Shown here: piece after piece, positions 32,713 through 40,340 of the stretch | How positions within the stretch are numbered: the stretch's first letter is position 1 | Layout of the letters: each line of letters opens with the position of its first letter | Assembly: GCF_007556775.1 (NCBI RefSeq) | Contig: NZ_CP041742.1 | Location: forward strand, 1,626,001 to 1,690,000 | DNA: 64,000 bases | Source of the DNA: Lysobacter lycopersici | GTDB lineage: Bacteria; Pseudomonadota; Gammaproteobacteria; Xanthomonadales; Xanthomonadaceae | Direction of reading: 5' to 3' | Made by a program: the position numbers and the translations under genes | Notes under the pieces: model-generated | The model's database searches: none | Told to the model about the DNA's origin: nothing | The model's input: the letters and a program-made list of their open reading frames with translations, nothing else

Positions 32713-33927
32713 ATGGACACCTACCTCGTCGGCGGCGCGGTGCGCGATCGATTGCTCGGCCTGCCCGCCGGCGATCGCGATTACGTCGTCGTCGGCGCGA
32801 CCGTGGAACAGATGCGCGCTGCCGGTTACCGACAGGTGGGTCGCGATTTCCCGGTGTTCCTGCATCCCGGCACCGGCGAGGAGTACGCGCTGGCGCGCAC
32901 CGAACGCAAATCCGCGCGCGGCCATACCGGTTTCGTGGTGCATGCCGATCCGTCGGTGACGCTGGAAGACGACTTGCGCCGCCGCGACTTCACCATCAAC
33001 GCCATCGCGCAGCGCGAGGACGGTTCCCTGGTCGATCCCTTCGACGGCGCGCGCGACATCGAAGCGCGTGTGCTGCGCCACGTCGGCGAAGCCTTCGTCG
33101 AGGATCCGCTGCGGGTGTTGCGCGCGGCGCGGTTCATGGCGCGATTGGCGCCGCTGGGCTTCAGCGTCGCGCCGGAAACGCTGGCACTGATGCGCGACAT
33201 GGCGAAGGGCGGCGAGCTCGCTGAACTCGCGCCCGAACGCGTCTGGCAGGAGTTGTCGAAAGCCTTGCGCAGCAAGGCGCCGTCGGCCTTCCTGCGCACC
33301 CTGCGCGATGCGAATGCGCTGGTCGCGGTGCTGCCGGAAGTCGATGCGCTTTACGGCGTGCCGCAGCGCGCGGAATTCCACCCGGAAATCGATACCGGCA
33401 CGCACGTCGAACTGGTTTGCGACATGGCGGCGACACTCGCGCCGGGCAACGACCTGGTCGGTTTCGCCGCGCTGATCCATGACCTCGGCAAGGCGCTGAC
33501 TCCGGAGGGCGAGCTGCCACGCCACGTGATGCATGAGCAACGCGGCATCGCGCCAGTGGTCGCGCTGTGCGAACGCCTGCGCGTCCCGAACGAGCACCGC
33601 GAACTCGCGGTCATCGCCTGCCGCGAGCATTTGAACGTGCACCGCATCGACGAGCTGAAACCCGCGACAGTGCACGAACTGTTCGCGCGCTGCGACGGTT
33701 TCCGCAAGCCTGCGCGGATCGCGCAACTCGCGACCGCGTGCGAAGCCGATGCGCGCGGTCGCGCGGGACTCGACGATTCGCCGTATCCGCAGGCCGGCAT
33801 CCTGCGTCGCCTGCACGCTGCGACGCTGGCCGTGCGCAGCGCGGACGTGGCCGCCGGACTCCAAGGCTCTGCCGTCGGCGAAGCGCTGCGCAAGGCGCGG
33901 ATCGCGGCGATCGCGAACGCGCGTTAG
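32713..33927 (+). CDS. cca: Multifunctional CCA-adding tRNA nucleotidyltransferase
   Basis: 404 residues. Class II nucleotidyltransferase head: [23 protein letters not shown] (catalytic Asp pair), [11 protein letters not shown] and the [16 protein letters not shown] region; then an HD domain ([12 protein letters not shown]) as in the gammaproteobacterial multifunctional enzyme with phosphatase/phosphodiesterase activity. It builds or repairs the 3' CCA of tRNA. Its stop overlaps the stop of the integron integrase gene by four bases (tail-to-tail). Confidence 0.95.
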   Translation: MDTYLVGGAVRDRLLGLPAGDRDYVVVGATVEQMRAAGYRQVGRDFPVFLHPGTGEEYALARTERKSARGHTGFVVHADPSVTLEDDLRRRDFTINAIAQREDGSLVDPFDGARDIEARVLRHVGEAFVEDPLRVLRAARFMARLAPLGFSVAPETLALMRDMAKGGELAELAPERVWQELSKALRSKAPSAFLRTLRDANALVAVLPEVDALYGVPQRAEFHPEIDTGTHVELVCDMAATLAPGNDLVGFAALIHDLGKALTPEGELPRHVMHEQRGIAPVVALCERLRVPNEHRELAVIACREHLNVHRIDELKPATVHELFARCDGFRKPARIAQLATACEADARGRAGLDDSPYPQAGILRRLHAATLAVRSADVAAGLQGSAVGEALRKARIAAIANAR

Positions 33928-34931
33928 CGATCCAGCGGGCTCAGCACGCCGCCGGCGCCACGATTCAATACGTGCGTGTAGACCTGCGTGGTGCACACGT
34001 CCTTGTGTCCCAGCAGTTCCTGCACCGTGCGGATGTCGGCGCCGTTTTCCAGCAGGTGCGTGGCGAAGCAATGCCGCAGCGTGTGCGGGCTTGCCGGCTT
34101 GTCGATGCCCGCGCGCCGCGCCGCCGCGCGCACGGCGCGCTGCAATCCGCTTTCGTCGGCATGATGGCGTTTCTCGCGTCCATCGAGTGGATCGCAAGCA
34201 CGACGCGCGGCAGGGAACACGTATTGCCAGCCGAGATCGCGCTCCGCGTTCCGGTATTTCCGCGCCAGCGCGCCCGGCATCGACACCGCGCCGAAGCCGG
34301 CTTCCAGATCGCGTGCATGCAGCACGCGCACGCCGTCCAGCTGCGCCTGCAATGCGGCTCGCAGCGTTCGCGGCAACACGGTCTTACGATCCTTGCCGCC
34401 CTTGCCCTCGCGGATGGTGATTTCGCCGCGCGCCATGTCCACATCCTTGACCCGCAGGCGCAGGCATTCCATCAACCGCAAGCCGCTGCCATAGAGCAGC
34501 CCGGCCATCAACGCCTCGCGCCCGGCCAGATGGTGCAGCAACGCCAGCGTCTCCGCGCGCGACAACACCACCGGCAAACGCGGCGCACGCTTGGCCCGTA
34601 CCACGTTCTCCATCCACGGCAGATCCAGCGCCAGCACTTCGCGGTACAGGAACAACAATGCCGACAGCGCCTGGTTCTGCGTGCTGGCGGCAACACGGTC
34701 CCTCCGCGCCAGGTCCGAGAGGAATCGCTCGACTTCCATGCCACCCATTTCGCGCGGATGGCGCATCGTGTTGGCGTGGATATACCGGCGAATCCAGTAC
34801 AGGTACGCCTGTTCGGTGCGCAGGCTGTAGTGTTTTGCCCGCAACCTGCGCCGAACTTCGTCCAACAGGCGCGGCCTGCCAGCGTCGGCCCGCGAACCTG
34901 TTATGGCTGCAGCCGTGCGGTCATATTGCAT
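33924..34931 (-). CDS. intI: Integron integrase (tyrosine recombinase)
   Basis: 335 residues. Tyrosine-recombinase residues are all present: Arg152 in [11 protein letters not shown], His283 and Arg286 in [11 protein letters not shown], His309 in LLGHKDV, and nucleophile Tyr318 in TTQVYTHV. The IntI-specific additional segment, absent from XerC/D, is at about 220-240 ([20 protein letters not shown]). It recombines attC with attI or attC sites, inserting and excising cassettes. Full length and intact, so probably functional. Start ATG 34931 is preferred; the frame is open upstream for another 75 bases. Confidence 0.96.
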   Translation of the reverse strand: MQYDRTAAAITGSRADAGRPRLLDEVRRRLRAKHYSLRTEQAYLYWIRRYIHANTMRHPREMGGMEVERFLSDLARRDRVAASTQNQALSALLFLYREVLALDLPWMENVVRAKRAPRLPVVLSRAETLALLHHLAGREALMAGLLYGSGLRLMECLRLRVKDVDMARGEITIREGKGGKDRKTVLPRTLRAALQAQLDGVRVLHARDLEAGFGAVSMPGALARKYRNAERDLGWQYVFPAARRACDPLDGREKRHHADESGLQRAVRAAARRAGIDKPASPHTLRHCFATHLLENGADIRTVQELLGHKDVCTTQVYTHVLNRGAGGVLSPLDR

Positions 34932-35095
34932 ATGGACGTCTCCATGCCGGATAACGCCATCAATGTTCCATCCCGAACGCCGCCGGCACATCCAGCAGAA
35001 CCGCAATTTTCCCTAGGAAACCCCCGATTGACGCCTCGCATGCTCGGGAACAGAATCCGGATACGCCCCAGTTCGGGGTCTAATAGTAGTTAGAC
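34932..35095 (+). other. attI-containing region between intI and first cassette
   Basis: 164 bases without a convincing gene. The recombination core GTTAGAC at 35089-35095 marks the junction with cassette 1. Integrase-binding sites and the cassette promoter would be expected here or inside intI, but I cannot define a -35/-10 pair with confidence. An inverted pair CGCCCCAGTTCGGGG (about 35065-35079) lies just before the core. Confidence 0.75.
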
Positions 35096-35105
35096 GACAC
35101 GAGAA

Positions 35106-35546
35106 ATGTTCTCTCGAACACCACGGCGGCGGGCGGTTTTCCTTGCGTACATGCTAATCGTGTTTCTTGCTCAACCCGCCGTTGTTGCCTGGTACTACCA
35201 AGAGACGCTTCGCCGGGGCTGGTATGAGAAAGACGGCGACACCATCGGCATCCCAATCGTTGGCAACCTGCTGGTTTGGGCATTTGTGCTGCCGTTGGTC
35301 GCTTGGATGCTCGTTTGGCTTTGGCGACGCTACGAACCTGCCGTTTCGATCTTTGTAACAGGCTCAGTTTCGCGGTTGCGGTCCGTCGGGTACACAATTT
35401 TGGCCGGCATTGTCGTACTAAGCGCGGCACTTTGGGTCGCTGAGGGTGTTCAGGAGGCACTTTGGCTCACCACCATCTACGCGCTCATTTCGATGCATGC
35501 GGCACTTGTGCTTCGTGCATCAGGCCTGGGTGCACGTGTCGTCTAA
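35106..35546 (+). CDS. Cassette 1: integral membrane protein of unknown function
   Basis: 146 residues with four predicted membrane segments (about 10-30 AVFLAYMLIVFLAQPAVVAW; 50-70 GNLLVWAFVLPLVAWMLVW; 92-112; 118-138). No family recognised. The stop TAA is formed by the first bases of its attC. No clear ribosome binding site is seen ahead of the ATG, which lies 16 bases from the attI junction. First position in the array makes it the most likely cassette to be expressed. Confidence 0.7.
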   Translation: MFSRTPRRRAVFLAYMLIVFLAQPAVVAWYYQETLRRGWYEKDGDTIGIPIVGNLLVWAFVLPLVAWMLVWLWRRYEPAVSIFVTGSVSRLRSVGYTILAGIVVLSAALWVAEGVQEALWLTTIYALISMHAALVLRASGLGARVV

Positions 35547-35609
35547 CAACTCGCTGCAGCGGACGGCCGGGCTTCGCCCGTCCGCCGCTGAGCTCATGAT
35601 CCGTTAGCC
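35541..35609 (+). repeat. attC site of cassette 1
   Basis: 69 bases from GTCTAAC to GTTAGCC, with a central imperfect inverted repeat (GCGGACGG...CCGTCCGC) around GGGCTTCGCCC. Its sequence differs from the other attCs (AACTCGCTGCAGCGG in place of AATTCGTTCAAGCCG), so this cassette probably came from another source pool. Confidence 0.9.
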
Positions 35610-35667
35610 CCCAAAGAAATATCTACGTTCTGCCCGGGATCGCGTCACATCACTTCGAGGTTTAGAG

Positions 35668-35862
35668 ATGAGTAACTTTGCTACTTCATTCGCACAAGAC
35701 GTTATCTTTTTTTCAATTCCTGTAGTGATTGGGGTCCTGATCGCGAGCCGTCGGAACCGTAGCAAGGTACTTTGGGGCGTGTTGTCCGTATTTATCGTGC
35801 CGTTGTTTGTATTGATTTTCTTGCCTAAGAAGCAGGCTGTTGTGGAGCCACATGGGGGCTAA
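35668..35862 (+). CDS. Cassette 2: small membrane protein of unknown function
   Basis: 64 residues with two hydrophobic segments (DVIFFSIPVVIGVLIAS and VLWGVLSVFIVPLFVLIFLP) separated by a basic turn RRNRSK, like short two-helix membrane proteins. The stop TAA overlaps the attC core. No family recognised; small hydrophobic proteins of this form occur in many arrays. Confidence 0.6.
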   Translation: MSNFATSFAQDVIFFSIPVVIGVLIASRRNRSKVLWGVLSVFIVPLFVLIFLPKKQAVVEPHGG

Positions 35863-35916
35863 CAATTCGTTCAAGCCGAAACCGCTTCGCGGTTCGGCTT
35901 AACTCAAGCGTTAGGC
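35857..35916 (+). repeat. attC site of cassette 2
   Basis: 60 bases from GGCTAAC to GTTAGGC, with stem arms AAGCCGAAACCGC and GCGGTTCGGCTT around a TTC-like tip. Same type as the attCs of cassettes 3, 5 and 6. Confidence 0.95.
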
Positions 35917-35929
35917 CGCTTTTAGCCAA

Positions 35930-36157
35930 ATGAAGATTTCAGTCCTTTTCTTCGTAATCATTGCGCTCTCCAGTTGTTCTCGCGGAAAGATATTTACACT
36001 TGAACTTGGCGGCCCAATAGAAAACCCGAGCAACCCAGAATGGGTTGAGCTATTTCAGAAAAAGGCCAATGAATTCTGTTCTGGCCATGCCATGATCGTT
36101 AAAGACTCAGTAGTCTTCACCCAGCATGGCATGGAGGGTCGTGTGGTATGCGAGTAA
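35930..36157 (+). CDS. Cassette 3: small putative lipoprotein
   Basis: 75 residues. MKISVLFFVIIALSSCS resembles a lipoprotein signal with Cys16 (lipobox LSSC). The mature part has two further cysteines (NEFCSGH and VVCE at the C-terminus) and no known domain. Low GC. It ends five bases before the attC. Confidence 0.6.
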   Translation: MKISVLFFVIIALSSCSRGKIFTLELGGPIENPSNPEWVELFQKKANEFCSGHAMIVKDSVVFTQHGMEGRVVCE

Positions 36158-36161
36158 CGCG

Positions 36162-36221
36162 GCCTAACAATTTATTCAAGCCGACGCCGCTTCGCGGCGC
36201 GGCTTAATTCAGGTGTTATGT
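36162..36221 (+). repeat. attC site of cassette 3
   Basis: 60 bases from GCCTAAC to GTTATGT with arms AAGCCGACGCCGC and GCGGCGCGGCTT. It differs from the attC of cassette 5 by few bases. Confidence 0.95.
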
Positions 36222-36250
36222 TGCACAACCAACCTCAGAGGGAACTTGAA

Positions 36251-36460
36251 ATGTCTAAAATCCAAATGAAGCAATGCATGCTCTGGGGAGATCTGTCGTC
36301 CGATCGAGCATCAGAACAGTACCCAGAAGAGCCGGTCTGCACCGGTTGCATCAAAGATGAGGAGGCCCGTGGTGAGGACTCGCGCATTGTAAGTGTCGGC
36401 GACTTGGTTACAGATCCCGAGGCCGTCTGCGCATTGTGCGATTGCGGCTTTGATGACTAA
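36251..36460 (+). CDS. Cassette 4: small cysteine-rich protein, possible zinc-binding
   Basis: 69 residues starting MSKIQMKQCMLWGDLSS, preceded by AGAGGGAA as a ribosome binding site. Cysteine pairs CTGC and CALCDC suggest a zinc ribbon or rubredoxin-like knuckle. Acidic. An in-frame ATG at 36218 lies within the previous attC and is a less likely start. No family recognised. Unlike most cassettes here, 18 bases separate its stop from the attC. Confidence 0.65.
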   Translation: MSKIQMKQCMLWGDLSSDRASEQYPEEPVCTGCIKDEEARGEDSRIVSVGDLVTDPEAVCALCDCGFDD

Positions 36461-36478
36461 GCACAAGCCTCTGGTGCA

Positions 36479-36541
36479 ACATAACCAGTCGTCCAAGCGG
36501 ACGCGCGAAAAGCCGCGCGCCGCTTAACTCCAGCGTTAGGC
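36479..36541 (+). repeat. attC site of cassette 4
   Basis: 63 bases from ACATAAC to GTTAGGC with arms AAGCGGACGCGCG and CGCGCGCCGCTT around AAAAGC. Sequence type is distinct from its neighbours, pointing to a different origin. Confidence 0.93.
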
Positions 36542-36545
36542 CGCT

Positions 36546-36854
36546 ATGGAAGCATCTCTGACAACCCTTGGGTACGCCGTTGGCATTGCCACACTCGCTT
36601 GGATTGGTGATCGCTGGCTTCGGTCATACATTGATTCGCAGAAACGGAAGCAGCTTGAGACTGAAATTCGTGCAATTGCAGATGATTTGACAACCGACCC
36701 AAAAGGTCTTTCGTTAAGAGACGCGATTGACCTACTTGAGATTAAATTGATCCATGAACTTGTCATTGAATTGCGCAAGATGCCGCCAGGTTCTCGCAGT
36801 TTGCAAAGAGCGATCGAAATAACTAGGGATACGAATTATGGGCGCGCGGCCTAA
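36546..36854 (+). CDS. Cassette 5: protein with N-terminal membrane anchor, unknown function
   Basis: 102 residues. One N-terminal hydrophobic helix (TLGYAVGIATLAWIGDRWL) is followed by a charged, probably helical domain (QKRKQLETEIRAIADDL... and LRDAIDLLEIKLIHELVIEL). Low GC. The start is four bases after the preceding attC, with no ribosome binding site visible; the stop TAA is in the attC core. No family recognised. Confidence 0.6.
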   Translation: MEASLTTLGYAVGIATLAWIGDRWLRSYIDSQKRKQLETEIRAIADDLTTDPKGLSLRDAIDLLEIKLIHELVIELRKMPPGSRSLQRAIEITRDTNYGRAA

Positions 36855-36908
36855 CAATTCATTCAAGCCGACGCCGCTTCGCGGCGCGGCTTAATTCAGG
36901 CGTTAGGG
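36849..36908 (+). repeat. attC site of cassette 5
   Basis: 60 bases from GCCTAAC to GTTAGGG with arms AAGCCGACGCCGC and GCGGCGCGGCTT. Its left half shares 18 identical bases with a half-site at 61397-61414. Confidence 0.95.
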
Positions 36909-36911
36909 CTC

Positions 36912-37343
36912 ATGAGAAAGATCATTCTCTGTTTCGGGATAAGCCTCTTTTCTCTTGGCGCTCTCGCCGGAGAGTCGGCTGTGTTTAGCGTCAGTAGTAG
37001 CGCTCTTTCTTGTTCGCCGTCTGTGGTCAAAGTTGGCAATTCGCTCAATCTCGTGCTCGCGGCTGGCCACGGTCGGGAGCTTGCTGTTCGCCGCGTTTTC
37101 GATAACGCTTGGTTCTTTCTGGTCGTGTCCGGCTCAAACCCGGATGAGCCCCAGCTCATGCCGGTCGATGCATTTGCTGCTTCCCGTAGTGTTGCAATCC
37201 CGGCTACGGTGATATCGGTTCCATCAGGTAAAACATCACCGGAGCGAGTCTTCTCTGGGCCCGGCAAGTACGAGGTGTACGTTTCGGACAATCTGGAGTC
37301 GGAGATCGGCGGGTTCATGTGCACGGTGCAGGTCGTCAGATGA
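36912..37343 (+). CDS. Cassette 6: secreted protein of unknown function
   Basis: 143 residues with a signal peptide (MRKIILCFGISLFSLGALAG). The mature part is beta-rich with two cysteines (Cys in SALSCSPSVVKVG and GFMCTVQVV) that may form a disulfide, resembling an Ig-like or DUF-type periplasmic domain. No named family. Higher coding quality than the other cassette ORFs. Confidence 0.65.
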   Translation: MRKIILCFGISLFSLGALAGESAVFSVSSSALSCSPSVVKVGNSLNLVLAAGHGRELAVRRVFDNAWFFLVVSGSNPDEPQLMPVDAFAASRSVAIPATVISVPSGKTSPERVFSGPGKYEVYVSDNLESEIGGFMCTVQVVR

Positions 37344-37344
37344 G

Positions 37345-37404
37345 CCCTAACAATTCGTTCAAGCCGAAGCCGCTTCGCGGCTCGGCTTAATTCAGGCGTT
37401 AGGC
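37345..37404 (+). repeat. attC site of cassette 6
   Basis: 60 bases from CCCTAAC to GTTAGGC with arms AAGCCGAAGCCGC and GCGGCTCGGCTT. Confidence 0.95.
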
Positions 37405-37407
37405 CTA

Positions 37408-37758
37408 ATGACAAAATTTCTCGCAATCGTGATCGCGGCAGTGGCAATAACAGGCTGCGCAGGCTGGCCGGAAAAGCCGCGTATTTGCTTTGCTTCTGAG
37501 CCGTTGATTGCACCGGGAACCGCAGCGGAAACCCGAGCCATTGAGTTCGTTAAGCGCAGGGAAGCATCTAGCTGCAGACCCGCCAACGTCGAGTGCGACT
37601 TGCGGCTACGGCGCGATCCAAACGGAGAGATCACAATCATATCTTCTAAAGCCTTCTTTGAAGGCGGCTCTACGACTTGCACAAGGCTAGAAGGCGGCTT
37701 CATGAACTACGTGTTCTCACCTAAAGGCGTTCATGTCCGCACAGAACTTGGCCTTTAG
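37408..37758 (+). CDS. Cassette 7: putative lipoprotein of unknown function
   Basis: 116 residues. MTKFLAIVIAAVAITGCAG carries a lipobox ITGC (Cys17). Mature part has several cysteines (ICFAS, SSCRP, VECDL, TTCTR) and beta-type segments. No family recognised. The stop TAG is followed directly by the attC. It is the most distal cassette and so the one least likely to be reached by transcription from the integron promoter unless it has its own. Confidence 0.62.
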   Translation: MTKFLAIVIAAVAITGCAGWPEKPRICFASEPLIAPGTAAETRAIEFVKRREASSCRPANVECDLRLRRDPNGEITIISSKAFFEGGSTTCTRLEGGFMNYVFSPKGVHVRTELGL

Positions 37759-37867
37759 GCCTAACAATTCGTTCAAGCCGAGACCGCTGCGCGGCCTCGG
37801 CAAAGTCCCGTAGGATTGTGACTCTGCCGTGGCCGCGCAGCGGTCCGGCTTAACTCAGGCGTTAGGC
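37759..37867 (+). repeat. attC site of cassette 7 (long variant)
   Basis: 109 bases from GCCTAAC to GTTAGGC. The arms GAGACCGCTGCGCGGCC and GGCCGCGCAGCGGTC are longer than in the 60-base attCs and enclose about 30 bases (CAAAGTCCCGTAGGATTGTG onward), so the folded site would have a large apical loop. It closes the array. Confidence 0.9.
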
Positions 37868-37954
37868 CCCGTCTCGAACCTTTGGCGGCCATGCAGACGT
37901 AGTGGTTGATCGCAGCCGATCGCACGCTGCGATGGTTTCCGCGAGCCAGTGCGC

Positions 37955-38365
37955 TCAGCGCCCAGGTTCGAAACGCAGCAACGCGTCCCGCCACGGCGTC
38001 AGCGACGTCGCCAGCCCGGCGAGCACGCCCAGGCTGTTGGCCAGCGCATCGGCGGCATCCATGGTGCGGGTGGTGGTGAGCGCGCCCTGGGCAAACTCCA
38101 GGCCGATGCCCAACAGCGCCAGCGCGATGCACACCGACAACCACGACAGCCGCCGCGCGAATAACTGCACCGCGCCGGCAGCCAGCAATGCGTAGGCGGT
38201 GAAGTGCTCGCTCTTGTCGCTCACGTGCAGGTTCGGCAGGTCCGGCGCCGGCAGCAACGAAGCGACCACGACCGCGGCGATGCCGAGCGACCACAACCCA
38301 GCCCACAACCATGGCCGCCGGAATGGCTTGAGCGAACGTCCGAACCGCCGGCGATGCGCTTTCAC
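37955..38365 (-). CDS. VanZ-like family membrane protein
   Basis: 136 residues with four membrane segments. The SDKSEHFTAYALLAAGA, GIGLEFAQ and TMDAADALANSLG stretches match the VanZ-like domain (D-K--HF, E--Q, D--AN motifs). The start is a GTG that overlaps the midA stop as GTGA, showing translational coupling. Role in bacteria other than glycopeptide resistance is unknown. The gene ends about 88 bases from the end of the integron array. Confidence 0.85.
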   Translation of the reverse strand: MKAHRRRFGRSLKPFRRPWLWAGLWSLGIAAVVVASLLPAPDLPNLHVSDKSEHFTAYALLAAGAVQLFARRLSWLSVCIALALLGIGLEFAQGALTTTRTMDAADALANSLGVLAGLATSLTPWRDALLRFEPGR

Positions 38366-39552
38366 AGTCGATGACTCAGATCGCCGGCAAGAAACGCCGT
38401 CCCAAATTCCACGTCGCGCGAAAACCCCATTGCCTGGAAGCGCTCGCCCATCGCTTCTGGCAGCGTGAGCTGCTTCGCTTCCTGGCGCAGGCGCAGTTTC
38501 GCGGTGTCGTCCTTTGCGCGTTCCTCGGCTTCGGCGAGCCGCTGCATCAGGCCGTTGCCGACCAGGAAACTCGCTTGCGAACAGTAGCCGGCGAAATCGA
38601 AACCGGCGCCGGTTCCGGCTTCGGCCAGCGCGGTGAAATCCACCGACGCGGTCAGGTCCTGCAATCCGGGGAACGCATACGGATCGTCGCCGACATGGTG
38701 GCTGCGGAACGCGCGCAACGTACCTTCGCTGCGTTGCGGCTGGTAGTACTCGCCTCGCGCATGGCCGTAATCGACGAACAGCATCGCGCCACTGCGCAGG
38801 CCGCCCGCCACCGCCTGCAGCCAGTACGGCAACTGCGCCAGAAGCTCGGAACGATAGCCGTCGACGAAAGGCGCATCGAGGCCGCGTTCGACATGCCGCA
38901 CCGCGGCAGACAGCAGTGAGTCCGCGGGACGATCGCGGCGCACGAAGCGGCCTTCGCCATCGAGCGCGACGTGTTCCTCGAATACTTCGCCATCGCGCAG
39001 GGTGAAGCGCGGCGTCGGCAGCGCGTCGATCACCTCGTTCGCGAACAGCACGCCGTTCCATTCGTGCGCGATCGGCCCGTCGAGCCATTCCACCAGTTCG
39101 AACAACAAGGGTGGAAGCCGTTTCTGCAGGCGTTCGCGCTGGCGTTCGCGCAGGTCGGCGCTGGGTTCAAGCAGGGCGTAGCGCGACGGCAGCGCGTCGA
39201 GCGCGAGCAGGCGCTTGAGCGCGACTTCGGCGAAGGCGCCGCTGCCGCCGCCGAGTTCGAGCATCACCGCGTCCTGGCCGAGTTGCTGCAGCACCGGCGC
39301 GATGGCGTCGGCGACCGTCGCGGCGAACAAGGGTCCGAGTTCGGGCGCGGTGACGAAATCGCCGCCCATGCCGAACTTGTGCGAACCGGCGCTGTAGTAG
39401 CCGAGCCCGGGCGCGTACAGCGCGAGTTCCATGAAGCGCGAGAACGGGATCGCGCCACCCGCGGCGATGATCTGTTCCTGCAACAGCTTGCGCAGGTGCT
39501 CGCTGTGGGCGAGGGCGTCGGCGTCGGGCACGGGCATCCGGGACATGCGCAC
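38362..39552 (-). CDS. MidA-family SAM-dependent protein arginine methyltransferase (DUF185)
   Basis: 396 residues. The family signatures are FMELALYAPGLGYYSAG, DFVTAPELGPLFA, MLELGGGSGAFA (SAM motif I) and NEVIDALPTPRF, with FVDYGHARGEYY in the C-terminal half. Human NDUFAF7/MidA methylates an arginine of complex I subunit NDUFS2; a bacterial equivalent role is an inference. Coupled to the vanZ-like gene and divergent from the pteridine reductase with 39 bases between starts. Confidence 0.9.
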   Translation of the reverse strand: MRMSRMPVPDADALAHSEHLRKLLQEQIIAAGGAIPFSRFMELALYAPGLGYYSAGSHKFGMGGDFVTAPELGPLFAATVADAIAPVLQQLGQDAVMLELGGGSGAFAEVALKRLLALDALPSRYALLEPSADLRERQRERLQKRLPPLLFELVEWLDGPIAHEWNGVLFANEVIDALPTPRFTLRDGEVFEEHVALDGEGRFVRRDRPADSLLSAAVRHVERGLDAPFVDGYRSELLAQLPYWLQAVAGGLRSGAMLFVDYGHARGEYYQPQRSEGTLRAFRSHHVGDDPYAFPGLQDLTASVDFTALAEAGTGAGFDFAGYCSQASFLVGNGLMQRLAEAEERAKDDTAKLRLRQEAKQLTLPEAMGERFQAMGFSRDVEFGTAFLAGDLSHRL

Positions 39553-39591
39553 AGGTTAGGACCTCTGAAAGCGGGGCGCTATCCTGTGGCC

Positions 39592-40332
39592 ATGGGCGAA
39601 ACCGCACCCGTCGCACTCGTTACCGGCAGCGCGCGCCGCATCGGCGCGGCGATCGCGCGCCGCCTGCACGCCGCCGGTTACGACCTCGCCCTGCACTACC
39701 GCGATTCCGAAAGCGATGCGCAGGCACTAGCCGCGGAACTCGAAACCGCGCGCGCGGGCAGCACCTTTCTGCTGCAGGCAGACCTCGCGCAATTCGACCG
39801 CCTCCCGGAGCTGGTGGCGAAAACCCTCGGCCACTTCGGTCGGCTCGATGCGCTGGTCAACAACGCCTCGGCGTTTTACCCGACCGCGTTCGGCGCGACC
39901 ACGCCGGCGCAATGGGACGCGCTGTTCGCGGTCAACGCGCGCGCGCCGTTCTTCCTCGCCCAGGCCGCGGCATCGCATCTCGCGAGCGCGAATGGCGCCA
40001 TCGTCAACATTGCCGACATCTATGCCGAGCGCCCGCTGCACGGGCATGCGGTGTACGCGATGAGCAAGGCCACGCTGTTGCACATGACCCGCGCGCTGGC
40101 GCTGGAACTGGCGCCGCAGGTGCGCGTGAACGCGGTCTCGCCCGGCGCGATCCTGTGGCCCGAGGGCGGCAAGGATGCGGATGCGCAAGCCGCATTGCTC
40201 GCGCGCACGCCACTCGGGCGCATCGGGACACCGCAGGAAATCGCCGAAGCGGCGCTATGGCTACTGCGGGACGCGCGCTACTGCACCGGGCAGGCGCTGC
40301 ATGTCGACGGCGGGCGGATGCTCGACGCCTGA
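39592..40332 (+). CDS. Pteridine reductase (SDR family)
   Basis: 246-residue short-chain dehydrogenase. ALVTGSARRIGAAIARRLH has the TGxxRRxG coenzyme motif typical of pteridine/dihydrofolate reductases of the PTR1/FolM type with NADPH; NNASAF, active-site YAMSK and C-terminal GGRMLD follow. It would reduce dihydrobiopterin or dihydrofolate. The FolB-FolK fusion gene lies 0.9 kb away, supporting a folate/pterin role. Confidence 0.88.
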   Translation: MGETAPVALVTGSARRIGAAIARRLHAAGYDLALHYRDSESDAQALAAELETARAGSTFLLQADLAQFDRLPELVAKTLGHFGRLDALVNNASAFYPTAFGATTPAQWDALFAVNARAPFFLAQAAASHLASANGAIVNIADIYAERPLHGHAVYAMSKATLLHMTRALALELAPQVRVNAVSPGAILWPEGGKDADAQAALLARTPLGRIGTPQEIAEAALWLLRDARYCTGQALHVDGGRMLDA

Positions 40333-40340
40333 GCGAACGC

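Larger units (their letters stand above)
33924..37867. mobile_element. Chromosomal integron: intI, attI region and seven-cassette array
   Basis: Complete platform: integron integrase on the minus strand, an attI-like core GTTAGAC at 35089-35095, then seven cassettes in the opposite orientation, cut at 35090-35603, 35604-35910, 35911-36215, 36216-36535, 36536-36902, 36903-37398 and 37399-37861 if recombination is after the G of GTTRRRY. Each cassette's first bases are the inverse of the core that starts its own attC (for example GTTAGAC/GTCTAAC, GTTATGT/ACATAAC), exactly as expected for excised circular cassettes. The array lies between cca and the vanZ-like gene. Cassette ORFs are less GC-rich than the chromosome. 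Confidence 0.97.

Noticed and set aside
30580..34197. Very long minus-strand open frame (over 1200 codons) antisense to slt and cca
   Set aside because: It is a GC-driven shadow: the plus strand encodes two clear enzymes and the antisense product is Arg/Ala/Asp-rich without motifs.
36218..36250. Upstream ATG for the cassette 4 gene
   Set aside because: It lies in the previous attC core (GTTATGT), and a good ribosome binding site precedes ATG 36251.
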